Source: Rikenellaceae bacterium | GTDB taxonomy: Bacteria; Bacteroidota; Bacteroidia; Bacteroidales; Rikenellaceae | Assembly (NCBI GenBank): GCA_020859745.1 | Contig: JAJBVQ010000139.1 | Coordinates: forward strand, 1 to 19,547 | Length of the DNA: 19,547 nucleotides | Reading direction: 5' to 3' | Part shown: positions 1 to 8,226 of the stretch, piece after piece | Layout of the letters: each line of letters opens with the position of its first letter | Numbering within the stretch: the stretch's first letter is position 1 | Notes under the pieces: generated by a model | Seen by the model: only the letters and a program-made list of their open reading frames with translations | Databases searched by the model: none | What the model was told of the DNA's origin: nothing | Made by a program: the position numbers and the translations under genes

Positions 1-3000
1 ATCTCCAACTCCACGTCCAGCAGGTCGAAGATCAGCCGCTTCCCGGCATGATCCGGCGCCGAGGGATAACCCACGGCAATGCGCGAGCCCTCCGAACCTT
101 CCGGGAATCCCCACAACTCGTCCCGCAGCAGGGCCGAGACCTCCACCGCGAACGCTTCCGCCAGCCGGTCGCACAGGATGCGCGCCATGATATTTTCGTA
201 GTCCGAATCGCCCTTGTAGTCACACGTCACGCCCAGCGCGAACGACGCCACGTGATCCTGCGGCAGCCCCTCGCCCGGCCCCGGCGACACGAAATCCGCC
301 AGACAAAGGTTCGTCTCCTCTTTCGGATTCTGCCCACGCAGGCAGGCGAACCGCACCTCCGGCGCCCCGCAGCCGCACGAGCTGCCGTCGCCGTGGAAAC
401 AGCCCCGGATCAGGATATCGTCCCTCTCGCTCCGCGCCGGCACGATGCCGATCACCGCGTCCGCCCGCACTTTTCCCGAATCAATCAGTTTCCGAAGCAT
501 CACTTGCGCATCGTCGAACAGCCGCCGGGCCTCCTTGCCCTTGGTCGGATGGTCGAAAATCGCCGGGTAACGCCCCGCCAGATCCCACTGGATAAAGAAG
601 TACGTCCAGTCGATCCGCTGGGCGATTTTCTCCAGCGGGTAGTTCGTCAATACTTTTTTGCCGAGGTGTTTGGGCCGGGTTACCGTCTTTTCGTCAAATA
701 CCAGTTTCAGCTTGTGCGCCCGCGCATCGGCCAGCGGCCGCAGCTCGCGCGCGGCGCTCAACTCCGCGTATTTCACCCGTATAGCCTCCTGCTTTTCGCG
801 GTATTGCCGGTGAAAACCATACTCTTTCAGCACATGGTTCACCAGTTTGGCGCAGCTCGACGCATCCGTCGAGTGGGCCACCAGCCCGCTGTACGACGGT
901 GCGATCCTGACCGCCGTGTGCAGCTCCGAAGTGGTGGCCCCGCCCACGCAGATCGGAATATCCAACCCCGCCCGTTCGAACTGCTCCGCCACGATGCGCA
1001 TCTCCTCCAAAGAGGGCGTAATCAGTCCCGACAGCAACACCGCGTCCACCTTTTCGGCCACCGCCGCCTCGACGATCTTCTCCGGCGGGGTCATCACCCC
1101 CAGATCCACCATCCGATAGCCGTTGCAGGCCAGCACCACCGACACGATATTCTTGCCGATGTCGTGCACGTCGCCCTTCACGGTGGCAATCAACAGTTTG
1201 GCCCCTTGCTCCACCGTCTCGCCGCTCTTGATAAAAGGTTCCAGCACCGCCACCGCCTGTTTCATCACCCGCGCCGACTTGACCACCTGCGGCAGGAACA
1301 TTTTTCCGCTGCCGAACAGGTCGCCCACCTGTCCCATCCCCACCATCAGCACCTTGTCGATCACCTCGATGGCGGAGCCGTATTTCTCGTAGGCCTCCAT
1401 CGCGTCCGCTTCGATATGGGTCGTGATCCCCTTCACCAGCGCGTGGATCACCCGCTCGTCCACCGTCCCATCGCGCCAGGCGTCGTGTTTCACCGCCGCG
1501 CTTTCGCCCCGCGCTTCGGCCGAATGCGCCTCGGCATAGGCCGTCAGCCGCTCCGCCGCATCCGCTCGCCGGTTCAGCACCACATCTTCACACAAGTCCA
1601 GCAACTCTTTGTCGATTTCGTCATAGATCTGCAACATCGACGGATTGACGATCCCCATGTCCATCCCCGCCCGCGTGGCGTGGTAGAGGAATACCGAGTG
1701 CATCGCCTCGCGCACCGGGTTGTTGCCCCGGAACGAGAAGGAGAGGTTGCTCACCCCGCCGCTCACCTTGGCCCCCGGACAATTTTGCTTGATCCACGAC
1801 GTGGCTTCGATGAAAGCGCGCCCATAGTCGTTATGCTCATCGATCCCCGTCGCCACCGCCAGCACGTTGGGGTCGAAAATAATATCTTCGGCTGGAAAAT
1901 CGTTAGCGGTCAGTAGTTTATAGGCCCGATCCGCCACTTCGATCTTCCGTTCATAAGAGTCCGCCTGCCCTTTCTCGTCGAACAGCATCACCACCGCCGC
2001 CGCTCCGAACGCCCGCACGGTGCGGGCATGGTCGAGGAACTTCTCTTCGCCCTCCTTGAGCGAAATGGAGTTGACCACCGACTTGCCCTGCGCCACGCGC
2101 AGCCCCGCCTCGATCACGCGCCAGTCCGATGAGTCGATCATCACCGGCAGCCGGGCGATCTCCGGCTCCGAAGCCATCAGGTTCAGGAATTCGGTCATCG
2201 CCTGCGGCGCGTCTATCATCGGGGCGTCCATGCAGACGTCGATCACCTGCGCCCCCCCCTCGACCTGCTCCGCCGCTACGGCCAGCGCCTCGGCAAACTG
2301 CCGTTCCCGAATCAGCCGCGCAAACTTCGCCGAACCCGCCACGTTCGTCCGCTCGCCGACGTTCACAAAATTGCTCTCCGGCGATACTTTCTGCACCTCA
2401 AGCCCCGCCAGCACAGTCGCCCCCCCGTTATCCCGCGGTGCACGGTAGGCGCGCGGCTTATAGTTTTTAGCGACTTCCGCAATGGCGCGGATATGCTCCG
2501 GGGTGGTGCCACAGCACCCGCCGACGATATTCAACAGGCCGCCTTTTAGATATTCCTCGATAATCGTCGCCATATGTTCGGCGCTTTCGTCATAGCCCCC
2601 CATCACATTGGGCAGCCCGGCGTTGGGATGCGCCGAAACGGCCATCTTCGCCACCCGCCCGATCCGCTCGATATAGGGCATCAGCTGCCGCGCCCCGAAA
2701 GCGCAGTTCAGCCCCACGCTCAACAGATTCGCGTGCTCTACGGAAGCGTAAAAAGCCTCAACGGTTTGTCCCGACAGCACACGCCCGCTGGCGTCCGTAA
2801 TCGTGCCGCTGACCATGACCGGGATCGTCAGGTTCTGAAGTATCTCGCGCACGGCATAGAGGGCCGCTTTGCAGTTGAGCGTGTCGAAAACGGTCTCGAT
2901 CAGGATCAGGTCGGCGCCCCCGTCGATAAGGCCCCGTACCTGTTCGGCGTACCCTTCCGCCAGCTCGTCGAACGTCACGTTACGCAGGCCCGGATCGTTC

Positions 3001-3398
3001 ACGTCCGGCGACATCGAGGCGCTCCGGTTGGTCGGCCCCACGGAGCCTGCCACAAAGCGCGGTTTCCCGTCCTGCGCCTCGTACCGGTCGGCCACGCCGC
3101 GGGCCAGTTCAGCAGCGGTTTTATTGATCTCGTAAGTGCGGTCTTGCAGTTCGTAGTCCCTGAGCGACACGGGATTGGCGTTGAAGGTGTCGGTGGAAAC
3201 GATATCGGCCCCGGCCTCGAAATAGGCCGCATGGATCTCAGCAAGGACATCCGGACGGGACACGACTAGATAGTCGTTACAGCCCGGGTGGCCGCCGTAG
3301 TCTTCTTCGGCCAGCTGACGGGCCTGGATCAAAGTTCCCAGTCCGCCGTCCAGCACCAGTATCCGCTCTTTTATTTCCGCACCGATATTCCGTTCCAT
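1..3398 (-). CDS. metH: Cobalamin-dependent methionine synthase, C-terminus cut by window edge
   Basis: Transfers a methyl group from methyltetrahydrofolate to homocysteine through enzyme-bound cobalamin; cytoplasmic. About 1132 residues are visible, reading from the ATG at 3398. Domains in order: homocysteine-binding barrel with zinc ligands (GLNCAFG near residue 231; GGCCGT near 293-299); pterin-binding barrel (NVGERTN near 344); cobalamin cap and Rossmann domain with the cobalt-ligand motif GDVHDIG (His near 744); and the start of the reactivation domain (VPARSERDD near 986; RIAVGYPSAPDH near 1111). E. coli MetH has about 1227 residues, so by comparison roughly 70 C-terminal residues lie beyond base 1. 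In the AdoMet-binding motif the usual GYPAC reads GYPSA here. The start is supported by the N-terminal LDGGLGT motif and a -7 box 22 nt upstream. No cobalamin or SAM riboswitch fits in that short leader. Identification is very secure. Confidence 0.97.
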   Translation of the reverse strand, partial: MERNIGAEIKERILVLDGGLGTLIQARQLAEEDYGGHPGCNDYLVVSRPDVLAEIHAAYFEAGADIVSTDTFNANPVSLRDYELQDRTYEINKTAAELARGVADRYEAQDGKPRFVAGSVGPTNRSASMSPDVNDPGLRNVTFDELAEGYAEQVRGLIDGGADLILIETVFDTLNCKAALYAVREILQNLTIPVMVSGTITDASGRVLSGQTVEAFYASVEHANLLSVGLNCAFGARQLMPYIERIGRVAKMAVSAHPNAGLPNVMGGYDESAEHMATIIEEYLKGGLLNIVGGCCGTTPEHIRAIAEVAKNYKPRAYRAPRDNGGATVLAGLEVQKVSPESNFVNVGERTNVAGSAKFARLIRERQFAEALAVAAEQVEGGAQVIDVCMDAPMIDAPQAMTEFLNLMASEPEIARLPVMIDSSDWRVIEAGLRVAQGKSVVNSISLKEGEEKFLDHARTVRAFGAAAVVMLFDEKGQADSYERKIEVADRAYKLLTANDFPAEDIIFDPNVLAVATGIDEHNDYGRAFIEATSWIKQNCPGAKVSGGVSNLSFSFRGNNPVREAMHSVFLYHATRAGMDMGIVNPSMLQIYDEIDKELLDLCEDVVLNRRADAAERLTAYAEAHSAEARGESAAVKHDAWRDGTVDERVIHALVKGITTHIEADAMEAYEKYGSAIEVIDKVLMVGMGQVGDLFGSGKMFLPQVVKSARVMKQAVAVLEPFIKSGETVEQGAKLLIATVKGDVHDIGKNIVSVVLACNGYRMVDLGVMTPPEKIVEAAVAEKVDAVLLSGLITPSLEEMRIVAEQFERAGLDIPICVGGATTSELHTAVRIAPSYSGLVAHSTDASSCAKLVNHVLKEYGFHRQYREKQEAIRVKYAELSAARELRPLADARAHKLKLVFDEKTVTRPKHLGKKVLTNYPLEKIAQRIDWTYFFIQWDLAGRYPAIFDHPTKGKEARRLFDDAQVMLRKLIDSGKVRADAVIGIVPARSERDDILIRGCFHGDGSSCGCGAPEVRFACLRGQNPKEETNLCLADFVSPGPGEGLPQDHVASFALGVTCDYKGDSDYENIMARILCDRLAEAFAVEVSALLRDELWGFPEGSEGSRIAVGYPSAPDHAGKRLIFDLLDVELE

Positions 3399-3420
3399 AT
3401 GATATTTTAAAAATATTTTA

Positions 3421-3428
3421 CAAAGATA
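3421..3428 (-). promoter_or_regulatory. Bacteroidota -7 box for metH
   Basis: On the minus strand this reads TATCTTTG, a full match to the TAnnTTTG -7 consensus, and ends 22 nt before the metH ATG. No -33 TTTG is seen at the expected 19-21 nt spacing, so the upstream element is weak or absent. Confidence 0.65.
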
Positions 3429-3558
3429 GAAAAAGCCGGGAACAATCGGGCTTGCCCGCATTGCCGGGTTGCATCTTATCTTTAACGGTACGGTTTATTT
3501 ATTGCAATACCGTACTGACACTTTTGGGACTCCTGCGGCGAGCGTAGCGAGCCGTGCG

Positions 3559-3620
3559 GGCCGCAGCCTCCCCCCGCGGAGGCCCGCAACTGCGTTGCAT
3601 ACACTCCGCAGGCTGCGGCC
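3559..3620. repeat. Nested GC-rich hairpin
   Basis: Three stacked perfect stems: an 11-bp outer stem (GGCCGCAGCCT 3559-3569 with AGGCTGCGGCC 3610-3620), a 6-bp stem (GCGGAG 3576-3581 with CTCCGC 3604-3609) and a 5-bp stem (GCAAC 3586-3590 with GTTGC 3594-3598) closed by a 3-nt loop. There is no T tract, so it does not look like an intrinsic terminator. Similar nested hairpins occur at 10654-10713 and 17987-18055. Confidence 0.7.
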
Positions 3621-3717
3621 GGTAAGAAAAACGTAGAGTTAAACTGTAAGCGATGCATCGTACGTTCCGCCGCGGTCACGCGGGGGCCGTAAAATTAATT
3701 CTCGGATAAAATTACGC

Positions 3718-3775
3718 TTCCGCCTCAACGGTCGGGCCGTTGCCGCTCGGCACTCGATCCGGGAGTTTACTTCGC
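3718..3775 (+). repeat. Dispersed intergenic repeat, copy 1
   Basis: The core at 3741-3775 (35 nt) matches the reverse complement of 18178-18212 at 34 of 35 positions by eye. Weaker similarity extends upstream to a shared TTCCGC at 3718. The core contains a small TGCCG/CGGCA hairpin. The two copies lie about 14.4 kb apart in inverted orientation, both in intergenic gaps. Confidence 0.75.
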
Positions 3776-4031
3776 CAATAGCGGAGGCCGGCAATAAAGC
3801 GGCGTATATCTCGGTCGGCAGGCCAATAAGATGGCAACGGCCGCGCAGGCGGCGACGTAAGAGATTTTATCTAAAACCCTACGTAAAGATAACGATCTTG
3901 GCACTTCCTGCGGTATCCCGTTCCGGAATTTTGGTTCGCTTTTTGCTTTCAAACTCACAAAAACTTTCCGCGCATGTCGCGCAGACGGTTCCCGAATATA
4001 CTATTTTACATGATATAATTTTCTATCGGCT

Positions 4032-5093
4032 ATGAATTACGGCATCAGCGTCCTGTTCCGGGCGATTCCGCTGGCCATGGCGGCTTTCTGCTTCGGACTG
4101 GGCGGTTTTATCTTTTTCGGAAGTGACGATCCCTCGCGCCTGACCGCAGGGGCGGTAGTCTTTTTCCTCGGCTCGATCTGCATCGCGCTGTACACCACCG
4201 CCGCTACCATTATCCGGCAGTTGATCGGAACCTACCGCGCCCCCTTCACCTGGCTGTTGCCGGTGATCGGCTACACGGTCGCTCTCTTTACGCTCGGTTT
4301 CGGCATCTGGATCTTCGCCGCGCACGCCGACCAAACGCCGCTGGTGGTCGGTGGCCATGTCGTCTGCGGGCTGGGATTGATCTCCATCTGCGTGTCAACA
4401 GCCGCAACGTCGTCGATCAAATTCACCCTGATCCCGGAGAACTCCCGTAAAACGGACCATACCCCGCATCCGAACGCCTATTCGCGGGCCATAGCCCTTT
4501 CGCTCGAAGGGGTGGCCATCCTGACATCGGTTGCGGCATGGGTATGGGCCATCGTCCTGCTGGCCCGGGCCGGCGGCCATCCCGAGTACCTGACGGCTGG
4601 TACGGTGATGGGCGGTATCGCCTGCATCTGCACCAGCCTGATCGCGCTGGTGGCGAGCATCACGCGCCAGACGCGCAACACTTACAATAAGTCGGACAAG
4701 AGCAACTGGTACCGGGTGGTACTGCTGTTGGGCACGGTGGCGCTGGTCTGGGGACTGGTCATCATCCTGACGTTCCGCGGAAGCGCATTCGGCCCCATCG
4801 GGTTCATTATGGTGGGGCTGGGATTGGTGTGTTACAGCATTTCGAGCAAGGTGACGCTGCTGGCCAAAGTGTGGCGGGGCGAGTTCCCACTGGCGCGGCG
4901 CATACCGCTGATCCCGGTGCTGACGGCCCTGGCGTGCCTGATGACGGCGGCTTTCCTGTTCGAGGAGGCCTATCTGGATCCGTCGTTCTTTATCCCGGCG
5001 CGGGTGCTGGCCGGATTGGGAGCCGTCTGTTTCACGCTGTTCTCGATCGTGAGCATTCTCGAAAGCGGAACTTCGGGCGGCTCCGCTAAGTAG
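4032..5093 (+). CDS. yhiM: YhiM-like multi-pass inner-membrane protein (DUF2776)
   Basis: 353 residues, a polytopic membrane protein with about ten hydrophobic segments along its length. It resembles E. coli YhiM (about 350 residues, an inner-membrane protein linked to acid resistance) from end to end as I recall that sequence: an N-terminal LFRAIPLAM segment, the repeated AGxVxxxLGxIC pattern, RIPLIPV, and a C-terminus containing GLGAVCFTLFSIVSILE. An internal duplication is visible, since the aGxvxxgl-IxxC motif recurs roughly every 70-90 residues. Transport or signalling activity cannot be read from sequence; a role in acid tolerance is carried over from the E. coli homologue and is inference. 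The ATG at 4032 begins the conserved N-terminus. The gene appears to stand alone: metH is divergent and tRNA-Phe follows with its own promoter. Confidence 0.85.
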   Translation: MNYGISVLFRAIPLAMAAFCFGLGGFIFFGSDDPSRLTAGAVVFFLGSICIALYTTAATIIRQLIGTYRAPFTWLLPVIGYTVALFTLGFGIWIFAAHADQTPLVVGGHVVCGLGLISICVSTAATSSIKFTLIPENSRKTDHTPHPNAYSRAIALSLEGVAILTSVAAWVWAIVLLARAGGHPEYLTAGTVMGGIACICTSLIALVASITRQTRNTYNKSDKSNWYRVVLLLGTVALVWGLVIILTFRGSAFGPIGFIMVGLGLVCYSISSKVTLLAKVWRGEFPLARRIPLIPVLTALACLMTAAFLFEEAYLDPSFFIPARVLAGLGAVCFTLFSIVSILESGTSGGSAK

Positions 5094-5142
5094 CCTTCCC
5101 GGCTATATCCGATCCGGAAAAATACATTTTTTTCGCCGGGGG

Positions 5143-5173
5143 TTTGGAGGTTTGGAAATTTTGCCTACCTTTG
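5143..5173 (+). promoter_or_regulatory. Promoter of tRNA-Phe
   Basis: TTTG at 5143-5146, then exactly 19 nt, then TACCTTTG at 5166-5173. This is a full match to the Bacteroidota -33/-7 pattern (TTTG-N19-TAnnTTTG). The mature tRNA begins 20 nt after the -7 box, leaving a short 5' leader for RNase P. It is the best-formed promoter in the window. Confidence 0.85.
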
Positions 5174-5193
5174 CACAGCAATCGCAAAACGAT

Positions 5194-5266
5194 GGTGCCA
5201 TAGCTCAGTTGGTAGAGCAAAGGACTGAAAATCCTTGTGTCCTTGGTTCGATTCCGAGTGGCACCA
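5194..5266 (+). tRNA. tRNA-Phe (GAA)
   Basis: A 73-nt cloverleaf can be folded by hand: acceptor GGTGCCA (5194-5200) with TGGCACC (5259-5265); D stem GCTC/GAGC with the AGTTGGTA loop; anticodon stem AAGGA/TCCTT (5220-5224, 5232-5236) with loop CTGAAAA, giving anticodon GAA at 5227-5229; T stem CTTGG/CCGAG with loop TTCGATT. The discriminator base is A5266. CCA is not encoded, since CAAC follows. It is a single-gene unit with its own promoter and terminator. Confidence 0.97.
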
Positions 5267-5273
5267 CAACGGC

Positions 5274-5316
5274 AAGGGCCGCTCCTGATTCAAGGAGTGG
5301 CCCTTTTGTTTTTTTT
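5274..5316 (+). terminator. Rho-independent terminator after tRNA-Phe
   Basis: Twelve-pair stem: AAGGGCC with GGCCCTT, one G-T pair, then CTCC with GGAG, closed by an 8-nt loop. It is followed by a T-rich tail (four T, G, eight T). It begins 8 nt after the tRNA 3' end. Confidence 0.9.
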
Positions 5317-5352
5317 CACTATCTTTCAACCTCTAAAAAAACTCAATCCGGT

Positions 5353-6216
5353 ATGGATATCTTCCTGAACATCGAAGAGACCAGTTGCATACGCTGCGGG
5401 CGGTGCGTCGCCGTATGCCCCTCGCGCATCTTTACGCAGGCCCAGCCGCGCGGAGCGGTCGGGACGCGGAACATCGAAACCTGCATCGTCTGCGGCCATT
5501 GTGTGGCCGCATGCCCTACATCTTCCGTGCGCCATTCCGCCTTCCCTTCCGCCAAAGTGCACCCCATCGACCGCAGCGCCATGCCCTCGCCCGAACAAGT
5601 GATGCTGCTTTGCAAAGCGCGGCGTTCCAACCGGGCGTTCAAAGCCGAACCCGTGCCCAACGAGAAGCTGGAGCAGATCGTCGAAGCGGCCCACCGGGCG
5701 CCCACAGCCAGCAACATGCAGCAAGTCGCCTTCACGCTGGTGACCGACCCCGAAAAGCTGAGGCAGGTCACCAACATCACCCTCGACATCTTCGGCGGCG
5801 TGCTCCGCAAGCTGGAGAACCCGTTGCTCAAACCCATTCTGCGGCGCATGCTGCCGCAGGTCTACCGCTACCTGCCGACCTTCCACCGGCTTATCGAAGA
5901 GCAGGCCAGAGGGAACGATCTCGTGCTGCGCGGCGCGACGGCCTTGCTCTTCATCCACACCCCCGAATCGAGCCGCTTCGGGCGCGCCGACGCCAACCTT
6001 GCATACGAAAACGGCTCACTGATGGCCGAAAGCCTCGGCGTCAGCCAGTTCTACACCGGTTTCGTCTGCTCCGCCATCGAGCAGGACCGCAACGGGCGGA
6101 TGAAAAAGCTGTTGGGTATCCAAGGCACCATACATGCGGGGATGGCGCTGGGCATGCCCGCCTTCCTGTTCCCGAACTACATCGACAAGAAGCCTGCCGA
6201 TGTGGCATGGCTTTAG
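5353..6216 (+). CDS. Ferredoxin-nitroreductase fusion protein
   Basis: 287 residues. The N-terminal part is a 2x[4Fe-4S] ferredoxin domain with CIRCGRCVAVCP (residues 12-23) and CIVCGHCVAACP (44-55). It is followed by an FMN nitroreductase-fold domain from about residue 80 to the end, with the phosphate-binding-type RRSNR motif at 90-94 and the conserved APTASNMQ segment. The architecture suggests that electrons pass from the clusters to flavin to reduce an organic substrate, which the sequence does not identify. The ATG at 5353 is chosen because it opens the ferredoxin domain; the frame is open further upstream only because it reads through the tRNA gene. A TATCTTTC at 5320-5327 is a near-match to the -7 consensus, just after the tRNA terminator. 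The lactate dehydrogenase gene follows after 46 nt, so the two are probably cotranscribed. Confidence 0.9.
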   Translation: MDIFLNIEETSCIRCGRCVAVCPSRIFTQAQPRGAVGTRNIETCIVCGHCVAACPTSSVRHSAFPSAKVHPIDRSAMPSPEQVMLLCKARRSNRAFKAEPVPNEKLEQIVEAAHRAPTASNMQQVAFTLVTDPEKLRQVTNITLDIFGGVLRKLENPLLKPILRRMLPQVYRYLPTFHRLIEEQARGNDLVLRGATALLFIHTPESSRFGRADANLAYENGSLMAESLGVSQFYTGFVCSAIEQDRNGRMKKLLGIQGTIHAGMALGMPAFLFPNYIDKKPADVAWL

Positions 6217-6262
6217 GACCGGCACCGTTTTTGCACGCAACAGAAGAAACCCAACTCAAAAC

Positions 6263-7273
6263 ATGATGGCAACCAGGATCGCATTTTTCGGGGCGAAACC
6301 CTACGACAAAGAGTCGTTCGACAAGGCCAACGGAGCCTTCGGTTTCGACATCCGCTACTACAAGGGACACCTGACCGGGGAGAGCGCTGTGCTGGCCAAA
6401 GGGGCCGAGGCCGTCTGCATCTTCGTGAACGACACCGCCGACGCCGAGGTCGTGCGTGCGCTCCGGGAACAGGGGGTGCCCCTGATCGCCCTGCGCTGCG
6501 CCGGGTTCAACAATGTGGACCTCGACGCCGCCGCGCGGGAGGGAATCACGGTCGTGCGGGTTCCTGCCTATTCGCCCTACGCCGTGGCCGAGCATGCCGT
6601 GGCCCTGATGCTCTCGCTCAACCGCAAGATACACCGCGCCTACTGGCGCACGCGGGACGGGAACTTCTCGCTCCACGGGCTGATGGGCTTCGATATGCAC
6701 GGCAAGACGGCCGGAATCATCGGAACGGGCAAGATCGCGAAGATACTGATCGGCATCCTGCGGGGCTTCGGGATGGAGGTGCTGGGCTACGACCCATATC
6801 CCGACGAGGCGTTCGCGCGGGAGGCGGGCATGACCTACGTGCCGCTCGACGAGCTGTACCGGCGTTCGGACATGATCTCGCTGCACTGCCCGCTGACCGA
6901 GCAGACCCGCTACATGATCGACGAGAACTCCATCGGCCTCATGAAAGAGGGCGTGATCCTGATCAACACCGGCCGCGGCCAGCTGATCCACACCAATGCG
7001 CTGATCGAAGGGCTGAAGGAGAAGAAGATCGGGGCCGCAGGGCTGGACGTGTACGAGGAGGAAGGGGAGTATTTTTATGAGGACAAGTCGGACAAGATCA
7101 TCGACGACGACACGCTGGCCCGCCTGTTATCGTTCAACAACGTGATCGTCACCTCGCACCAGGGATTTTTTACCCGCGAGGCGCTGGCCAATATCGCGGA
7201 GACCACGCTGTCCAACATCCGGGATTTCGTCGAGCGAAAGCCGCTCAGGAACGAAATAAAAGGGGGGAAGTGA
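6263..7273 (+). CDS. ldhA: D-lactate dehydrogenase (2-hydroxyacid dehydrogenase family)
   Basis: 336 residues, the normal length for the family. Reduces pyruvate to D-lactate with NADH, regenerating NAD+ in fermentation; cytoplasmic. The NAD-binding Rossmann motif is GIIGTGKIAKI (residues 151-161). Catalytic residues can be placed by motif: Arg238 in NTGRG, Glu267 in the LDVYEEE stretch, and His299 in TSHQGFFT. Their spacings equal those of E. coli LdhA R235/E264/H296. The TSHQ-F-T and EGEYFYED stretches favour D-LDH over phosphoglycerate or other hydroxyacid dehydrogenases. Two adjacent in-frame ATGs (6263 and 6266) are possible starts. It lies 46 nt after the ferredoxin-nitroreductase, an arrangement consistent with joint redox balancing. 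The stop codon sits inside the downstream terminator loop. Confidence 0.95.
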   Translation: MMATRIAFFGAKPYDKESFDKANGAFGFDIRYYKGHLTGESAVLAKGAEAVCIFVNDTADAEVVRALREQGVPLIALRCAGFNNVDLDAAAREGITVVRVPAYSPYAVAEHAVALMLSLNRKIHRAYWRTRDGNFSLHGLMGFDMHGKTAGIIGTGKIAKILIGILRGFGMEVLGYDPYPDEAFAREAGMTYVPLDELYRRSDMISLHCPLTEQTRYMIDENSIGLMKEGVILINTGRGQLIHTNALIEGLKEKKIGAAGLDVYEEEGEYFYEDKSDKIIDDDTLARLLSFNNVIVTSHQGFFTREALANIAETTLSNIRDFVERKPLRNEIKGGK

Positions 7274-7289
7274 CGCTTCCCCCTTTTTT
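7263..7289. terminator. Terminator shared by convergent genes
   Basis: Perfect 8-bp stem GGGGGAAG (7263-7270) with CTTCCCCC (7276-7283), 5-nt loop, then six T; an A-run precedes the stem, so it can also act on the minus strand. The ldhA TGA (7271-7273) is in the loop, and the TAA of the opposite gene (7288-7290) starts in the T tract. Confidence 0.85.
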
Positions 7290-8139
7290 ATATGCGCGAT
7301 AGAAAGTCGTTGATTCCGTGGGACTCGAACCTGAAACCGTGTGTGAGCAGTTTCTCCGGATAGGCGCATTGGCCCGAAAGCAGCAGTTGCGACGCATCGC
7401 CCCATATCATGTGCAGCAGCACGCCCGGCAGCGGCAGTACCATCCACGACCGGAACCGGTTGGCCACCGCCCGCATGAACTGCCCGTTGTTGATCCGCCG
7501 GGGCGACACCATATTGACCGGCCCGCGGATGTCCGGATGGGTGATCACGAACTCCATGGCCCGGAGCAAGTCCCGCAGGTCGATCCAGGCGAAATTCTGC
7601 ATGCCCGAACCGAACTGCACCGCAATCCGGTGCTGCGCCGGGTAGGCTACTTTCGGAAAGACACCGCCGTCCGGCGACAGTACCACGCCGAAACGGGTGA
7701 TTACGCACCGCACCTCCGGCGACACCTTAGCCGCTTCGTCCTCCCAGTCCCGGCACAGGTCGGCGAGGAAACCGTCCCCTTTGCGGGCGTCCGACTCCCC
7801 GTAGCAGCCCGCCGACGGGTAGTACCCCACCGCTGAAGCCGAAATAAACAACGCCGGCTTGTTTTTCAGCGAATTAATCGCTTCGACGATAGCCCGCGTG
7901 GTTCCGATCCGGCTGTCGTACATCTCTTGCCGGTATGCCTCTGTCCACCGTTTGTTGAGCGTCGCCCCCGCCAGGTTGATCACCGCGTCGCACTGCGACA
8001 GCACCCCCGCGAGCGTCGCCTGCTCGCCTTCGGTAAAAAGTTCCCTCGGCAACGATAAGACCTCATCTCCGCGTTCCCTCAAAAATGCACTTAAATGGCT
8101 CCCCACAAATCCGGTAGCCCCGCTGATCGCTATTTTCAT
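7288..8139 (-). CDS. NAD(P)-dependent epimerase, TIGR01777/SDR39U1 (YfcH-like)
   Basis: 283 residues, slightly shorter than the roughly 300 usual for the family. Extended short-chain dehydrogenase fold: GATGFVG nucleotide-binding loop at residues 7-13, INLAGATLNKRW, SRIGTTRAIVEAI, and FISASAVGYYP in the active-site region. The C-terminal part carries the family's domain (NMVSPRRINNGQFMRA; VLLHMIWGDASQLLLSGQ). The substrate is unknown for this family. The ATG at 8139 directly opens the Rossmann motif. The upstream Old Yellow Enzyme gene ends 87 nt away on the same strand, so cotranscription is possible, but the gap is long enough for a separate promoter. I find no clear TAnnTTTG box in it. Confidence 0.92.
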   Translation of the reverse strand: MKIAISGATGFVGSHLSAFLRERGDEVLSLPRELFTEGEQATLAGVLSQCDAVINLAGATLNKRWTEAYRQEMYDSRIGTTRAIVEAINSLKNKPALFISASAVGYYPSAGCYGESDARKGDGFLADLCRDWEDEAAKVSPEVRCVITRFGVVLSPDGGVFPKVAYPAQHRIAVQFGSGMQNFAWIDLRDLLRAMEFVITHPDIRGPVNMVSPRRINNGQFMRAVANRFRSWMVLPLPGVLLHMIWGDASQLLLSGQCAYPEKLLTHGFRFESHGINDFLSRI

Positions 8140-8226
8140 GACTCACTGCCTCCCTCGATAATATCCATACTCCGCCCCGTCCCAACCTTTTTACAGCAAA
8201 AAACGTACATAATTTGCTATCTCACT

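Larger units (their letters stand above)
3399..4031. other. Gene-free gap rich in inverted and dispersed repeats
   Basis: 633 bp between metH and the divergent yhiM-like gene. I see no credible coding sequence: two short minus-strand ORFs (3482-3679, 3767-3958) have no recognisable domain and run through hairpins and repeats. The gap holds the metH -7 box, a 7-bp inverted repeat (GTACGGT at 3488-3494 with ACCGTAC at 3509-3515), a 7-bp inverted repeat (CTGCGGC 3533-3539 with GCCGCAG 3560-3566), a nested hairpin at 3559-3620, and a dispersed repeat at 3718-3775. No clear -7 box is found for the gene starting at 4032. Confidence 0.7.

Noticed and set aside
48..1916. Long plus-strand ORF of 622 codons at the left end
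   Set aside because: It is antisense to metH, whose domains are unmistakable; its translation is His/Arg/Pro-rich with no domain, as expected for a high-GC shadow frame.
3399..3420. Cobalamin or SAM riboswitch controlling metH
   Set aside because: The -7 box lies 22 nt before the ATG, leaving no room for an aptamer, and no conserved B12-box sequence was noticed in the gap.
3482..3679. 65-residue minus-strand ORF
   Set aside because: It runs through the hairpins at 3488-3620, has no domain and lacks a promoter; probably translated repeat DNA.
3767..3958. 63-residue minus-strand ORF with a hydrophobic stretch
   Set aside because: It starts in gap DNA and its end lies in the dispersed repeat; no ribosome binding site, promoter or recognisable family.
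5094..5142. Terminator for the yhiM-like gene
   Set aside because: Only a weak TTCCCGG/CCGGAA pairing before a T-rich stretch is present; too poor to call.
5152..5352. N-terminal extension of the ferredoxin-nitroreductase frame
   Set aside because: It would translate the tRNA-Phe gene and its terminator; the ATG at 5353 opens the ferredoxin domain.
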